From the NCBI GenBank assembly GCA_030280995.1, contig JASXTE010000013.1, positions 8,525,001 through 8,589,000 of the forward strand: 64,000 bases of DNA, given 5' to 3'. The position numbers were made by a program, and so were the translations under genes. Below the pieces are notes generated by a model. It had not been told where the DNA came from and ran no database searches. It was given only the letters and a program-made list of their open reading frames with translations. Shown here in pieces: positions 46,701 to 58,602 of this stretch. Position 1 is the stretch's first letter, and each line of letters opens with the position of its first letter. Source of the stretch: Hemileia vastatrix. Its lineage: Eukaryota; Basidiomycota; Pucciniomycetes; Pucciniales; Zaghouaniaceae.

Positions 46701-46789
46701 AATCATCTGAACATGATGCATGGATACCTGGAAAGGAAATTTCAAATCTGCCTGCTCTGTTGAAAAAATACAAAAAGAAAAAATCTTAG
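43718..46789 (+). pseudogene. Element A pol: RT, RNase H, integrase, chromodomain, with stops and a frameshift
   Basis: Homologous throughout to B. Pre-RT region (FPMAFAHGSHVLG), RT with GYIDDIIVFS near 44350, RNase H YTDASFIGLGAAL near 44790, integrase zinc finger near 45495-45625, catalytic core D near 45705, D in SDRDPKF near 45895 and E near 45998, C-terminal domain, chromodomain (AEIDKILNDRII, WIPGKEISNL). Lesions: TAG at 43917, TAG at 44193, a frameshift near 44885-44905, TAA at 45473, TAG at 45950. The reading frame is otherwise kept for 3 kb, so decay is recent or the mutations are few. The frame after 44905 is open to 46789 apart from the two last stops. Confidence 0.85.
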
Positions 46790-46812
46790 CATTTTTTTTT
46801 ATTGTTTTTTTT

Positions 46813-46824
46813 AGAGTGAGGGAG
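46813..46824 (+). promoter_or_regulatory. Element A polypurine tract
   Basis: AGAGTGAGGGAG directly before the 3' LTR. Confidence 0.7.
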
Positions 46825-47960
46825 TGTCAGCCAGGCTATTCCAGGAGTCCAGTAAATGATATATAACTTATAAAACCTGAAAGAGTGGGTAAGAATTGTA
46901 TTTAATGAATATAAGTTAATATTTCATTGCATAATAAAATTATATAAGTATTTTATTATATACAAGTGTTACATTAAATTTATTGGTTATATAAATTTTT
47001 ATATACAGTTAAATTGAACATAATATAATATATTCTACAAATAATGGCGCATTTTTATGTATTTAATAATTATAAATTTATATTTAATTAATTGAAAAAC
47101 ATATATTATAATTATAAGTGTAAAATTGACTTATAATATATTTAAATTAATTACTTAAATTTATATATTAAATAATACCTCTCATATAATACTAAACAAT
47201 AATTAATGACGCTTCTTTTGACCCTTAAATTGTGTTAGAAAAAACAAATAAATTAATTTATACTAAATTGAGATTAATTACATGTTTTGTTGCGTCAAAG
47301 TATTTTTTGTTTCACTTAAAATATCCTTTAATCAGACTGTACCATCTGTTTGGAATTATTTTTCTCATAGTTCCTATGTTCCAATCTTGTTTAGTTATTC
47401 ACTATTTTCACTTACTGATTTGGGAATTAATGGCGGGAAAATTGGATTCTTAATTGGGGTTTTAATTAATTGTTTCATGTTTTTCTCTATATTGTTATGT
47501 TTCATTTACTCTTTGATATATTTGTTTTATTCTATTCTAATCATTGTATTTACAAATATAGTAGCGCTTCAGAGGACCCATTGCCTATAAAAGGGCCTTG
47601 GATAATCCCCTGTAGCCTCATCACTTATTATACACTCAACAAATTAAATACTATTTTACTATGTTTATATTTTTTTATTAGTAATACAATTCTAATTAAA
47701 AGTCTATATAACAAATTAAAGGTTGCTTTAAGTCTGATAGTAATTAAAAGTGTTTGCTGCGCAGAACCCTTACATTGAATAATATTATTATTAATAAATT
47801 CTAAGTTTTTGTCATCTCTCAAAGTTGCTCACCGTTGTTTCCCTCTCAAATAAATTAAATATATATTATTGTGATTTATTTCTTTATTTTCCCTTGTCCT
47901 CCTCCTTCTCTCCTCCTTTTCTCCTATTTTCCTTACCTTCTTCTAGACAACTGACCGACA
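46825..47960 (+). repeat. Element A 3' LTR
   Basis: 1136 bp; one T longer than the 5' LTR in a T run plus a handful of substitutions (for example near 47757-47770). Followed by TCTAT. Confidence 0.92.
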
Positions 47961-47965
47961 TCTAT

Positions 47966-48263
47966 ATTCTTTATCATTACAATTTAAACCATATAACCAA
48001 ATCAATTACAATACATATCAATTAGCACTTATAGAGTCTTTTGAATAGTATTTGAATAATTAAAATCTATTTTTCTACCAACTAAGAAGATTGTAAGCCA
48101 TATATAAAATTAGTGAGAATTATATTACTGAGACCTTTATTTTTGATTATATTTTAATACTTATTGGATTTTTACTACAGTATTCATATAGGACCATATA
48201 ATACTTCTAGAAAACTGACCATTCAAACTAGTTCATGTCTCTGTACTTAACCTCAGCCTGACA
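47966..48263 (+). repeat. Element D 5' LTR, piece 3 of 3
   Basis: Inverse complement, diverged, of the first ~300 bases of the B LTR, ending CAGCCTGACA. The three D pieces add up to about 1495 bp, close to the 1501 bp of B. Confidence 0.85.
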
Positions 48264-48939
48264 ATTGGGGGATTTTCCTCAAGAATTCTGTTGGTTATCT
48301 TCCAGTAAGTAAAATATTCAAAAAAGAGGCTACAAGTAAATAAAATCCCTATAGAAATATTTTGATGATTACAACGGGTTGGGGTCACTTATATAGTGAT
48401 TTCATAAAAATAAGCCCTGTTATATAATAAAATTGAGATATTTAATCAATAATTTTTACCAATAATTTAACATATAATTGTTATTAGTGGGTGTGTCAAT
48501 AGAACAATTAAATTTATGATATTTGCAGATAAAATATTTTACCACTAATTTAACATGAAATTTTTTTTAGTGGGAGTCTGTCAATAGACCAATTAAATTT
48601 GTGATCTTTGCAGATGATAACCAATTAAACTGATTAATTGTTTTCTTTTAACAGGACTCTTAATCCCTTTTTATTGGTTTGTAAAATTCATTTAATATTT
48701 AGAAAGAATCTTACTAACAAATTTTCTTTTATAAATATAAAAACACGGCTACATATTGTAGACCAGTTAAATCAAGTCACCACATAAAAGCATATTTGAC
48801 TTTTGGCACTTAGAAATTCACTTCATACCTATAAGTAAGCAATATAATTGTCTTCAGGTACTAATAAATACTGATTAAGCTCCTTAATTGAAGTTTCATA
48901 TCAAAATTTCAATTTTTTAAAATAAATTACGTGTACAAT

Positions 48940-49612
48940 ATATGTGACAACAATGAAATTGTAAGTAATAAGGCAAAACCTTATAACTTAAGACCTAGAG
49001 CTGAAAGACCTGTTTCAGGACATTCAAATGGAGGGACTGGAATCACCCATCATAAAAAGCACCCCAACAATGTCCTTGGAGGAAAGGGAAAGACTCTTAA
49101 AACAAGTATCAATAAAGAAAACTAAAAACACATTACAAGAGAAAGTTCACTCCCTCTCCACCCTACTGAATACCCTCACCATAAGAGTCAACAACATTGT
49201 AGACCAGATAAACAATCTGTATAAAAGGGCAGCACAGGGTTTTGTAGAAGTCAACCAGTATCTAGTGGATATAAAGGCTCAACCACAAACAGTGGCACCA
49301 AACAATTCCATAGCAACACCTCCAGTCCAAGAGGAAGACCAAAAAATTACAGTCAGAAAATGGAAGTGGGATTGGTACGCCCAAAATTTCAACAACCCTC
49401 CTCAAAAGCAGGGCTCCAGCAGTCACCCTTACAGGGGGAAGGCAAGGAGAGGCAGGGGAAGTGGGATACGACCTTGGATAAGTCATCCATATTCTCATGA
49501 TCAATTGTATCATCCTAACAATGAATTACTTATAGGTAATAATATTGATAAGGAATTGTTAGATATAATTGATGAGGATCTAAAGAATTATTCATTTGAT
49601 AATGATATGTGA
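48940..49612 (+). pseudogene. Element D Gag-N, spliced frame fused to gag
   Basis: The 58-nt intron is intact (48961-49018, GTAAGTAATAAGG...TGTTTCAG), but the start codon equivalent is ATA. The Gag-N frame (EGLESPIIKSTP, LEERERLLKQVSIKKTKNTL, KWKWDWYAQNFN) runs on past the usual Trp-stop because GGTAAG has become GGATAAG; one extra A places it in the gag frame, read to 49612. The other frame, open in B, stops at 49125 here, so the coiled-coil frame is the better preserved one. Confidence 0.7.
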
Positions 49613-51725
49613 AACTTTTTTTTAAATGAGGACAATGTAAATAGTTTTATTGATCACCAGGATAATGCTATTAATATAAAATTGGAACCAAACGAATTAA
49701 ATTTTGAACCTGATGATGAGTCTTCTTAGTTAGACACAGAAAAATTGAATATTTTTTAAAGAAAATCCAATGGAATCAAAGATAATAAGTAAATTATTAT
49801 TAAGAATTAAAAAATTGGAAGAGTTCTCTAAAGAGTCAAACAATAATACAGAAAGTGTATTATTAACACTCACACAATCATTAAGTACAACAGCCAATAG
49901 GTTGAAAATTATTGAGAATTCAAATAATGAATTAACCAATGAAAATAAAAGATTGAACTCTGAGATTATAAATTTAGAAGGTTAATTAGAACACTCTCAG
50001 ATTATTATGGCTGCCATAGAGGGACGTGTAAAATTGTCTTTTTCATATGTAAAAAAAACCTTGACTCATGTACCTGTAAAAAAATATAGGTTACAAAGAG
50101 TAGAAATTTAAGTAGAAATTTTTTTAAAAAATACTGAGAAAGTAAAAGATAATACCTTTTATGTGGAATGAGTACCAGTTTTCATGAAACACTCAGATGA
50201 TAAACAAATGATTGAACATGAACATAGTGTCATGGGCTCTGAGAACTTAAAATCAGTAAAAAATGAAATTAATGATCATCTTTCTAAAGTAAGTGAATTA
50301 CTTAATATTCCTCAGGTTAGGGAAGCAAAAACTAGCCAAAAGAACTGGCCTAAGTTAGATCAGTACCCTAATTTTGACATGGATTCAAAATCTGATTGGC
50401 AACAATTCATTTAAAGAATTAATAACTTTAAGTTTTCATACAAATTACCTGATGAAGAAATTACATCAAAATTAATATCTTTATTTACAGATGTGGCCTT
50501 ATTATGGTTTGAATCTGTATTGAGTGAGGGAATTAACTACTCCTGGACTGAATGGGAGGCACTAATTGAAAGGCAATTTAGTGAACCAAAATTTAGAATC
50601 ACTCAACAAAGATTGTATGAAAGAGCCAGATATAATACAAATGCTGGAGATAAACCCATGGTCTTTTTAATGAATTTAATAAAAATCATGAAGGCTATGG
50701 ATCCAAAAATGGATTATGATGAGTGGAAAGAAAAAATAATATATAAATTGCCTATATCAGTTAGAGACATTATTAAAGCTAGAACTGAAACCATCAAAGA
50801 TACTTCTGGGTTTATTAATATATGCAATGAAATATTATTGAACCACAAATATGAAACCAGGTATAATAATTACAAGCAAAGTGTTGAGATAGTAAAACCT
50901 ACTAAAAATAAGTTACCAGTGGAGAAGAAAATCCCATCAGCTCCCCTTGTCCCTAAAAGACAAGAAAATGACTCTTGCTACAAATGTAATGAACCTTGGG
51001 CTAAAGGTCATACTTGTAAGAAAAGAATAAATGTTATTGAAAACTCACAAGATTCTGAACAAAGTAATAATGAAGATGAAAAGGAGGAATCTAGTGAGGA
51101 CTGTAAAAGTAATATTTCTTAGAGTGATGATGAAAATGAGATATATGTATTAGAACAGGATATTATGTTCCTGAATTATGCAATAACTCATACAGATACA
51201 TCTTTAACTTCCATTGAAGAAGCTGAAATAATCAAAGATGTATCTCATGATACTTACAAAATCACACCTATTAGAGCGCCTGTTATTATATGCGGAAAAG
51301 AAATGAATTCCATTCTTTAAACTGATGCTGCAGGTAGTGTAGTTTCTATTAATACTTTGATGAAACTAGATAGTAAGTATATGAAAAAACTAGAACCTGT
51401 ACAGACAATTAAATGTAGGGGTTTTGGTTCAGTATTAAAGCCAATTGGCAAATACAAAACTTCTGTATTCTTTAAATATCATAATGGATATGTAAAATCA
51501 GTGTGTGAATCTGTGGTAATGGATAATAAAAATTGTAGTGAATGGTTTATTATTGGCAATGACTTATTGACCAAATTTGGCATCAAACTAGATCCTGCAA
51601 ATAGTTGCTTCACTTTAGGCATAAATGGGAAAGAAAATTCAAGATTTGCTCTGAAAAATCAGTTTATTGAATTTCTCCTAAAGAAAAACAACTGCAAGTT
51701 GGAAGAACCAACTATGAAGTGGTAG
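49613..51725 (+). pseudogene. Element D gag and protease remnants
   Basis: Open segments 49770-49985 (coiled coil), 50184-50414, 50493-51122 (capsid-like part and zinc knuckle CYKCNEPWAKGHTC) and 51357-51725 (after the protease) align with B. The protease motif near 51315 is destroyed (stop, and the Gly of DTG replaced by Asp). Confidence 0.8.
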
Positions 51726-53570
51726 AATTCGAAAATGAAATCCAAAAAGCCTCTTTAAGTACTTAACTCTCAAAAATTGAAGAAAACAATATTTCTAGAT
51801 TGATAAAATCTTATCCTATGGCATTTGCTCATGGTTCAAATTAACTAGGATTGGTCAAAAACCATGAGATGAATATCTCATCAAGTTGTGATCTTGATAA
51901 TATTCCTGGCAGCTTGAAAAAAAAACTTACTCAGCTTCTCCTGCAAAAAGGAAAGATATTGAAGACAAAATTAAAATTTTGTTTGAAATAGGTATTGTTT
52001 AAAAATTGGACACAAAACCTAAGTATTGTATTATTTCACCAGTTTTAAACTCTTATGAAAAAGATAAAGCATGATTATGTGGTGATTACAGAGCTCTGAA
52101 TACATTCACTGTGGATGATATTTACCCTCTACCAAGGATAGCTTTTATATATGCTACCTTACAAGGAGCAAAGTATATTTCCTGTCTGGATGGAAACAAA
52201 GTTTACCACCAAATTCCTGTGGAAAAGAATTCTCAGAATTTCTTACTCATAACCACACACATGAGGATATATAAATTTGTGAGAGTGCCTTTTGGCTTAA
52301 AACAAGCGCCTTCAGTCTTCCAAAAATTGATGAATAGTATTTTTCATCAGAAAATGATTGAAACATGGCCTATATTTTAGATTGATGAGATTATAGTGTT
52401 CTCAAAAACATATGATAAAAATTTAAATCACCTGAAAAGAGTATTTCAAACTATGGATGAAATTAATATGACAATTGCATTAAAGAAATATAAGTTTGGG
52501 TTTCAATCCTTGAAAGTACTTGTAAATTTTGTATCTGGATTAGAAATTTGTGTTGACCAGAACAAAGTGGCAGCAAAAAAATATTAGTATACCTAATTAT
52601 GTGAAAGATGTTTATATTTTTTTAGGTATGTGTTGATATTATAGGCAGTATATAAATAACTACTAATCCATTGCAGCCACTTTAACAACATTAATCAGGA
52701 AAAAAGAAGCTTTCATTTGGAATAATGAAAGACAACATGCCTTAGATAAATTGAAGGAGTGTTTAATTTCAGCTCCAATATTGGGACTGCCAGATTTTAA
52801 CCTACCTTTTATCTTGTACACTGATGCAAGCTTCACAGGCTTAGGTGCTGCCTTACAGCAAAAACAGATAATAGGTGGAAAATTATCTGAAGTAGTTATC
52901 TTTATATATACAGAGCCTTAAGTAAGACAGAATTAAGGTATGGTGCCACAAAACTGGAATGTTCAGCCGTTGTGTGGGCCTTTGAGAAACTTCATTACTA
53001 TCTGGAAGACCAGAAGTTTGAATTAATAACAGATTGCAGTGCAGTAAAATCATTACTAAACATGATGACCCCTAATAGGCGCATGTTTAGATGGCAAATA
53101 GCTGTACAAGAGTACATAGAAAGAATGAAAATCACATATAGAGCAGGAACTTTTTATTCTAATGTGGATTTATTATCCAGGAGCCCTTTGCCAAATGATT
53201 CTGACAACCCAGCTTATGTACCTGAAAAAGTGGTTATACATGTATTTGGGATTTACATAGTTGATTTAGAGGAAGAGTTTATGCAAACTATATTAGTTAA
53301 TTATTCATCTGATAAAGATTTGTCTAAATCATCTACCATTTTAAATGATCCAACAAATGCCTCTATTAGTGCATTTATTAAAACCTTGCCTCCACAGTAT
53401 AAAAATGCATTGGAAAAAGGTAAACTGTCAATTGAAGATGAATATATATATTACAGAAAAAAGCTAAGTAATGTAATAGTTATACCACCTTCTATGAAAG
53501 AGTTAATGTTGAGTACTTGTCTTGATGACATTTTATCTGGTCATATTAATTTTAACAAAACATTAACGGT
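51726..53570 (+). pseudogene. Element D pol remnants: RT, RNase H, start of integrase
   Basis: Open segments 52111-52380, 52396-52587 and 52972-53586. The RT catalytic strand reads IDEIIVFS (first catalytic Asp-Asp pair altered to Asp-Glu) after a stop. RNase H begins near 52820 (YTDASF). Alignment to B ends within the integrase zinc-finger region at NFNKTLT. Confidence 0.8.
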
Positions 53571-55764
53571 TTATTATTGGCAATGATTTATTGACAAAAT
53601 TTGGAATTAAACTAGATCCTGCAAACAGTTGTTTCACCATAGGCGTGAATGGTAAGAGAAGATTCAAGATATGTTCTGAAAATTCAGTGTATTCCATTTC
53701 TCCTAGAGAGGAACAACTGCAAGGTGGAAGAACCACCACTGAAGTGGTAGAATTGGACAATGAAATCCAAAAGGCCTCTTTCAGTTCTCAACTCTCAAAA
53801 CTTGAAGAAGAAAATATTTTGAGATTGATCAAAACTTATCATATGGCATTTCCTCATGGTTCAAATGAACTAGGATTGGTCAAGGACCATGAGATGAATA
53901 TCTCTTCAAGTTGTGACTTGGATAATATTCCTGGCAGCTTGAAAAAGAAGCCTTAACCAGCGTCTCCTGAAAAAAGGAAAGATATTGAGGACAATATAAA
54001 AATGTTGTTGGAAATGGGTATTGTTGAAAACGTAGACACAAAACCTAAGTATTGTGTTATTTAACTAGTATTAATCTCTTATGATAAAGTTAAGGTAAGA
54101 TTATGCAGTGATTATAGAGCTCTGAATACATACACTGTAGATGATATTTACCCTCTACCAAAGATAGCTTCTATCCATGCTACCTTACAAGGTGCAAAAT
54201 TTATTTCCTGTATGGATGGAAACAAAGGTTACCACCAGATTCCTGTGGAAAATAATTCTCAAAATTACTTATTAATAACCACACATATGGGAATATATAA
54301 GTATGTGAGAATGCCATTTGGCCCAAAATGCGCCTTCAGTCTTCCAAAAATTGATGGATGGTGTCTTTCATAAAGAAATGGTTGAAGGATGGCTTTTTGT
54401 TTATATTGATGATATCATAGTGTTTTCAAAAACATATGATGAACATTTAAATCACCTGAAGAGAATCTTTCAAAAGATGGATGAAATTAATATGAAAATT
54501 ACATTAAAGAAATGTAAGTTTGGATTTAAATCCTTGAAAGTACTTGGACATGTTGTATCTGGATTACAAATTTGTGTTGACCAGAATAAGGTGGCAGCAA
54601 TTAAAAACATTGGTATACCTAAGAATGTAAAAGATGTTCAAAGTTTTTTGGGTATGTGTGGATATTATAGACAGTATATTAAAATCTACCAATCAATTGC
54701 AGCTCCTTTAACAGCCTTAATTAGGAAAAATAAGGCTTTCATTTGGAATAATGAAAGACAAAATGCCTTTAATAAATTAAAGGAATGTTTAATGTCAGCT
54801 CCAATATTGGGACTGCCAGATTTCACCCTACCTTTTATTTTTTACACTGATGCAAGCTTCACAGGGTTGGGTGCTGCTTTACTGCAAAAACAGGTAATAA
54901 ATGAAAAATTATCTGAAGTAGTTATCTTTTATATATCCAGAACCTTAAGAAAGACAGAATTAAGGTATGGTGCCACACAACTGGAATGTTTAGCAATGGT
55001 GTGGGCCTTGGAGAAACTGAATCACTATCTGGAAGACCAGAGGTTTGAACTAATAACAGATTGCAGTGCAGTAAAATCATTGCTAAACATGAAAACACCT
55101 AATAGGAACATGTTTAGATGGCAAATAGCTGTCCAAGAGTACAGAGGAAGAATGAAAATCACTCATAGAGCAGGAAAAGTTCATTATAATGTGGATTTAT
55201 TATCCAGTTGTCCTTTTCCAAATGATACTGACAACCCAGGTCATGTACCTGAAAATGAGGTTATACATATATTTGGGATTTATATAGTGGATTTAAAGGA
55301 GGATTTTATGCAAAATATATTGGAAAATTACTCATCTGATAAAGATTTAACTAAACTATGTACCATTCTAAATGATCCAACTATTCCTCCATGAGTGCAT
55401 TAATTAAAACCTTTCCTCCAAAGTATAGAAATGCGTTGAAAAAAGGTAAACTGTCAATTGAAGATGGATATATATATTACAGGAACAAGCAAAGTAATGT
55501 AATAGTAATACCATCTTCAATGAAGGAGTTAATGTTGAGTACTTGTCATGATGACATCTTAGCTGGTCATTTTGATTTTAAAAAAACATTAACCAGAGTT
55601 AAAAATACATCCTGGTGGATAAATATGAAGGAAGATGTACAAAAATACATTAAAACATGTGACTCTTGTCAGAAATCTAAAAGATCAACTGGAGAGAGAG
55701 CTGGGTTGTTACAAAAAATAGTGCAGCCAAAAGCTCCATGGGAAATTATAAACATGGATTACAT
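53571..55764 (+). pseudogene. Second B-family pol fragment (D2): protease end, RT, RNase H, integrase start
   Basis: At about 53570 the sequence jumps back to the end of the protease (homologous to 51545), then runs through RT (YIDDIIVFS near 54405), RNase H (YTDASFTGLGAAL) and the integrase zinc finger to the first catalytic Asp region, where element C interrupts it at 55764. The longest open part is 54318-55394 (358 residues), then 55391-55861 in another frame. It is less decayed than D and differs from it, so it comes from another copy rather than from a simple duplication of D. Confidence 0.8.
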
Positions 55765-56902
55765 TGTAGACAATCCTATAGTACTAGCTATAGGCTTTGA
55801 CCAAGGGAGTTGGAGAAAAACTAGAGAGAAAATCCCCTGTCCCTTTAGAAAAATAGAGTGAGATATACTTGCTATAGTAAGTTGGTTCCTGTTTTCTAAA
55901 GCCCCTTTTTCAACACACTTGACTGCTTGATGAGCCAAGAAAGTAGTCCCGAGACAGACTACCAGACCAAAGAACTGAAATGTAGACCAATTTCCACACC
56001 AGTAAAAGCAAAGATACTTGATGTAGGCTGAAAATCCACACCAGAGACAGCAATAGTACTTGATATAGCTTTCAATACTATGCCAGAGAACCTGTTGCCA
56101 AAGTTGAGTTAAATGAAGAACTAAACTTGCAACAAACACAGCCAATTATGGCAAAAAACAGTGAAAACTGAGTGAGGAACAAGGATATCACCTCCGGATG
56201 GTTGTATGATAACTAAAGCTGCCCTAAACTATCTTATTCAGTATGTACACACAGACCACCATCTAAGAGCCCATGCACACCAACAAATTTGGAACCTGTA
56301 CCAGCCAAATTGAATAAAAAGTCTCCAGAAGCACTCCCCAACCTTCTAAAACAGAGGCAGGGGGGCCGCCCGACGTCTGAGGTGCCGCCTGAAGCAGCCC
56401 GGCCTCCCTGAAGCCAGAAAACCAATAAAAACATCTTATCTACTTAGAAAAACTCACTACAACTACTAAACCCTTAAAACACAAAATTATGCTATAAAAA
56501 CATTGAGACATGAAATATAGAGCTAAATTAGCCCTATCTAATTGTACTAAGCACCTAACCCTAAGACTTAAGGTTAGCTCGTAAAACACGAAAAACAAAA
56601 TTAAACAGCTATCTTTTGTAGCTGAAAAATGAGGAAATGACCCCTTAAAACTTAGAATATGAAAAATATTTACAAGACATGAAATATAGAGAAATACCGG
56701 GGCTATCCAATGATAGTACTCACATACCCGCAGTCCCAATATTCACGGAATAAAACTAGAAAAACACCCAATTCTTCAACAGATGCCAATTAAGACATGC
56801 ACAAGCAGCGCCAAACAACACAATAAAGGCCCCTGCCAATGTTGGAAGACCACATCCTCCCTCCAATTCAGAATTTCCACATTCTTTCTTAATCAAACCA
56901 CC

Positions 56903-57533
56903 ATGTTCAACCTTCTTCCCAAATCTGCCTCTGAAATGGGTCGTTTCCAATACTTCATTGACAATAATCTAATCTGCACCATCACACCTCCTGTCCTTCC
57001 ATACAGAATGTCCTGCAATGTCTGCAAATCCAGAAAGAAGACCTGCTACAGACCTGGTACATTATCTTCTGCAACAGGTTCACCTCCACCTCAACCTGGT
57101 CCATCTTCTACAAGCACCAAAAGATCTGGGCCATCCATCTTGATTCCCAGATTAATCAAAAAGCTACACCCTTCCCAGAAGTGTGCCAAAACCACTAAAA
57201 CCACAAGTTCCACCATCCCTGGTCCATCTGATGGTAAAAACTTCCATTTCTTCTTTCCACTTTATAAAGCTGATGACTTCTCAGTTCATTCATCTTCTGA
57301 CAGTGATGATAACAATGTAGGATACATTGAACAACAACATCAAAACAATTAAGGCCAAGTTCAAACAACACACATCTCAACAGAAAAACCTTCTGCTAAA
57401 CTACTTCCAATCCACTCCTGCTAGAGATCCACAGGACATTAAGAAAAGAAGACACCTCTTCCACCAGTTCAAGGCTAATTCTGAACAATTCATTTCATCT
57501 CTTTATTCCCTCTGTAATTCCACTAGTTCTTGA
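56903..57533 (+). CDS. Element C ORF-a, copy 2
   Basis: ATG at 56903 in the same context as copy 1. About 150 residues: FQYFIDNNLICTITPP, then CNVCKSRKKTC (C-x2-C-x6-C, basic), Ser/Pro-rich linker, then an acidic Ser/Asp stretch. A candidate 51-nt intron 57234-57284 (GTAAAAACTT...CTGATGACTTCTCAG) is in frame. The frame ends at 57352; a basic helical segment homologous to copy 1 continues in another frame at 57366-57533 (FKQHTSQQKNLLLNYFQS), so copy 2 carries a frameshift or an unrecognised intron. No family recognised; a nucleic-acid-binding role is only suggested by the Cys/Lys motif. Confidence 0.5.
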
Positions 57534-57591
57534 GCTTGATTCAGAAAAGAAAAATTGACCACACCCTCTATAGGATGTAACCACAAACAAC

Positions 57592-57997
57592 CCTCAGTTT
57601 TAAGTCTTGGGGGACCATCCTCATTTTATAGTCTTGGGGGACTTAAAAACCCTCAGTTTAAAGTCTTGGGGGACTCAAAAACCTAAATCATAAACCCAGA
57701 ACCAGAGATCAACCACATTAAGACACAGAGAAAAAACTAAAATTCTGGGGTAATTGTGAATACAGAAGCCAGCCCATCAATTACCCCCAAACTTGCCTTT
57801 GCCAAATTCAGAGGCTCCCCCTGTGGATACCCTCTGCCAATCTTTCAAACACATTCCTCAGTTTATAGTCTTGGGGGACTACACCATCAAAAAATCCTCA
57901 GTTTAAAGTCTTGGGGGACTAACACAGTGTTCAGTTTAAAGTCTTGATGGACTACTCTTGAAACAATAGATTTTTCAGTTTAGAGTCTTGGAGGACT
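57592..57997 (+). repeat. Dispersed 20-22-nt motif array, copy 2 (seven units)
   Basis: Units near 57592, 57622, 57652, 57857, 57897, 57930 and 57975, variants of GTTTAAAGTCTTGGGGGACT. Better preserved than in copy 1. Two further units at 60419 and 60679. Confidence 0.85.
57747..57787 (+). other. Conserved hairpin of element C (H2)
   Basis: GGGGTAATTG (57747-57756) pairs with CAATTACCCC (57778-57787), perfect 10-bp stem. Confidence 0.7.
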
Positions 57998-58149
57998 GCC
58001 AGAGTTTTGCATAAAATAAACGCAGCCAATTTTTTACAGAACACACCTACAGCCAAACTGCTGAACTTCCACCTTCACTTCATCATCTACCCATCACTGA
58101 CAGAAATCTCCTTCTTATCTCTTTCCATCATCTTTTATCACCATAGATC

Positions 58150-58602
58150 ATGGCTGGATCCCCTAATGTTGACCCCTCTACTCTTCCTTTCTTCACTGCT
58201 CCCAAGGACTATGCCTGAAAACAGTGCATCCACATGTGCAGACCTTGCACATTCACTCTTCCAACTCTTGAAGCCAAATTCTACAACAGGGCTTGTGATT
58301 CATGCTACTCCAAAAAGAAGAAATGCAACAGAGTTGCCAACTACCCTATTCCTCCTCATTCACCTTCTCATAAATACCTCTTCAGATCCCCTACCAGATC
58401 CCCAGAGCTTGATCCATCCTCTTCATCTTTATCTTCAGCACCAGCCAGAAGATCCCGGAACTCAGTTTCCAGAACTCTCCCAAAAAGGCCTGCTTTAACT
58501 TCCCAAGAAACAGCTTTTATCTCTGCTAAATTAGCTCCAAAGTCTTCAAAATCAGCTCCTAGGCTGCTAGACCGCATCCAGGCGGCCCGCCCACCTCACT
58601 AG
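58150..58602 (+). pseudogene. Element C ORF-b, copy 2, with the same in-frame TGA
   Basis: ATG 58150, 22 codons, TGA at 58216-58218, then open to 58602. After the TGA: CIHMCRPC and CDSCYSKKKKCNR (C-x2-C-x6-C), followed by Pro/Ser/Arg-rich sequence (SPSHKYLFRSPTRSPELDPS). The last ATG before the motif is at 58234. Copies differ by two codons upstream of the TGA, keeping frame. Its resemblance to fungal zinc-cluster DNA-binding motifs covers only one half-site. Confidence 0.5.

Larger units (their letters stand above)
28248..47960 (+). mobile_element. Element A, chromovirus (Ty3/Gypsy), plus strand, enlarged by a solo LTR and a tandem duplication
   Basis: 5' LTR 28248-29382 (1135 bp), 3' LTR 46825-47960 (1136 bp), near-match target duplication TCTAC/TCTAT outside. 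Inside are leader, spliced Gag-N, gag, protease, RT, RNase H, integrase and chromodomain. A 1083-bp solo LTR sits between protease and RT, and a 9459-bp duplication added a second 5' LTR and second gag (37707-42590). Gag-pol carries several stops and a frameshift, so the copy is not autonomous as it stands. Confidence 0.88.
48264..53570 (+). mobile_element. Element D internal region, degenerate B-family chromovirus
   Basis: Begins with the primer-site-like ATTGGGGGATTTTCC and a leader carrying the two ~84-bp units in inverse orientation to B (same sense relative to the element). Gag and pol follow in plus orientation with many stops and frameshifts. The right end is a breakpoint near 53570; no 3' LTR is in the window. 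Confidence 0.85.

Noticed and set aside
56234..56950. Minus-strand frames at 56234, 56440 and 56756
   Set aside because: Not conserved in element C copy 1 and antisense to the conserved plus-strand ORFs.
57592..57997. CRISPR-like array
   Set aside because: Eukaryotic retroelement context, irregular spacing, imperfect units, no cas genes.
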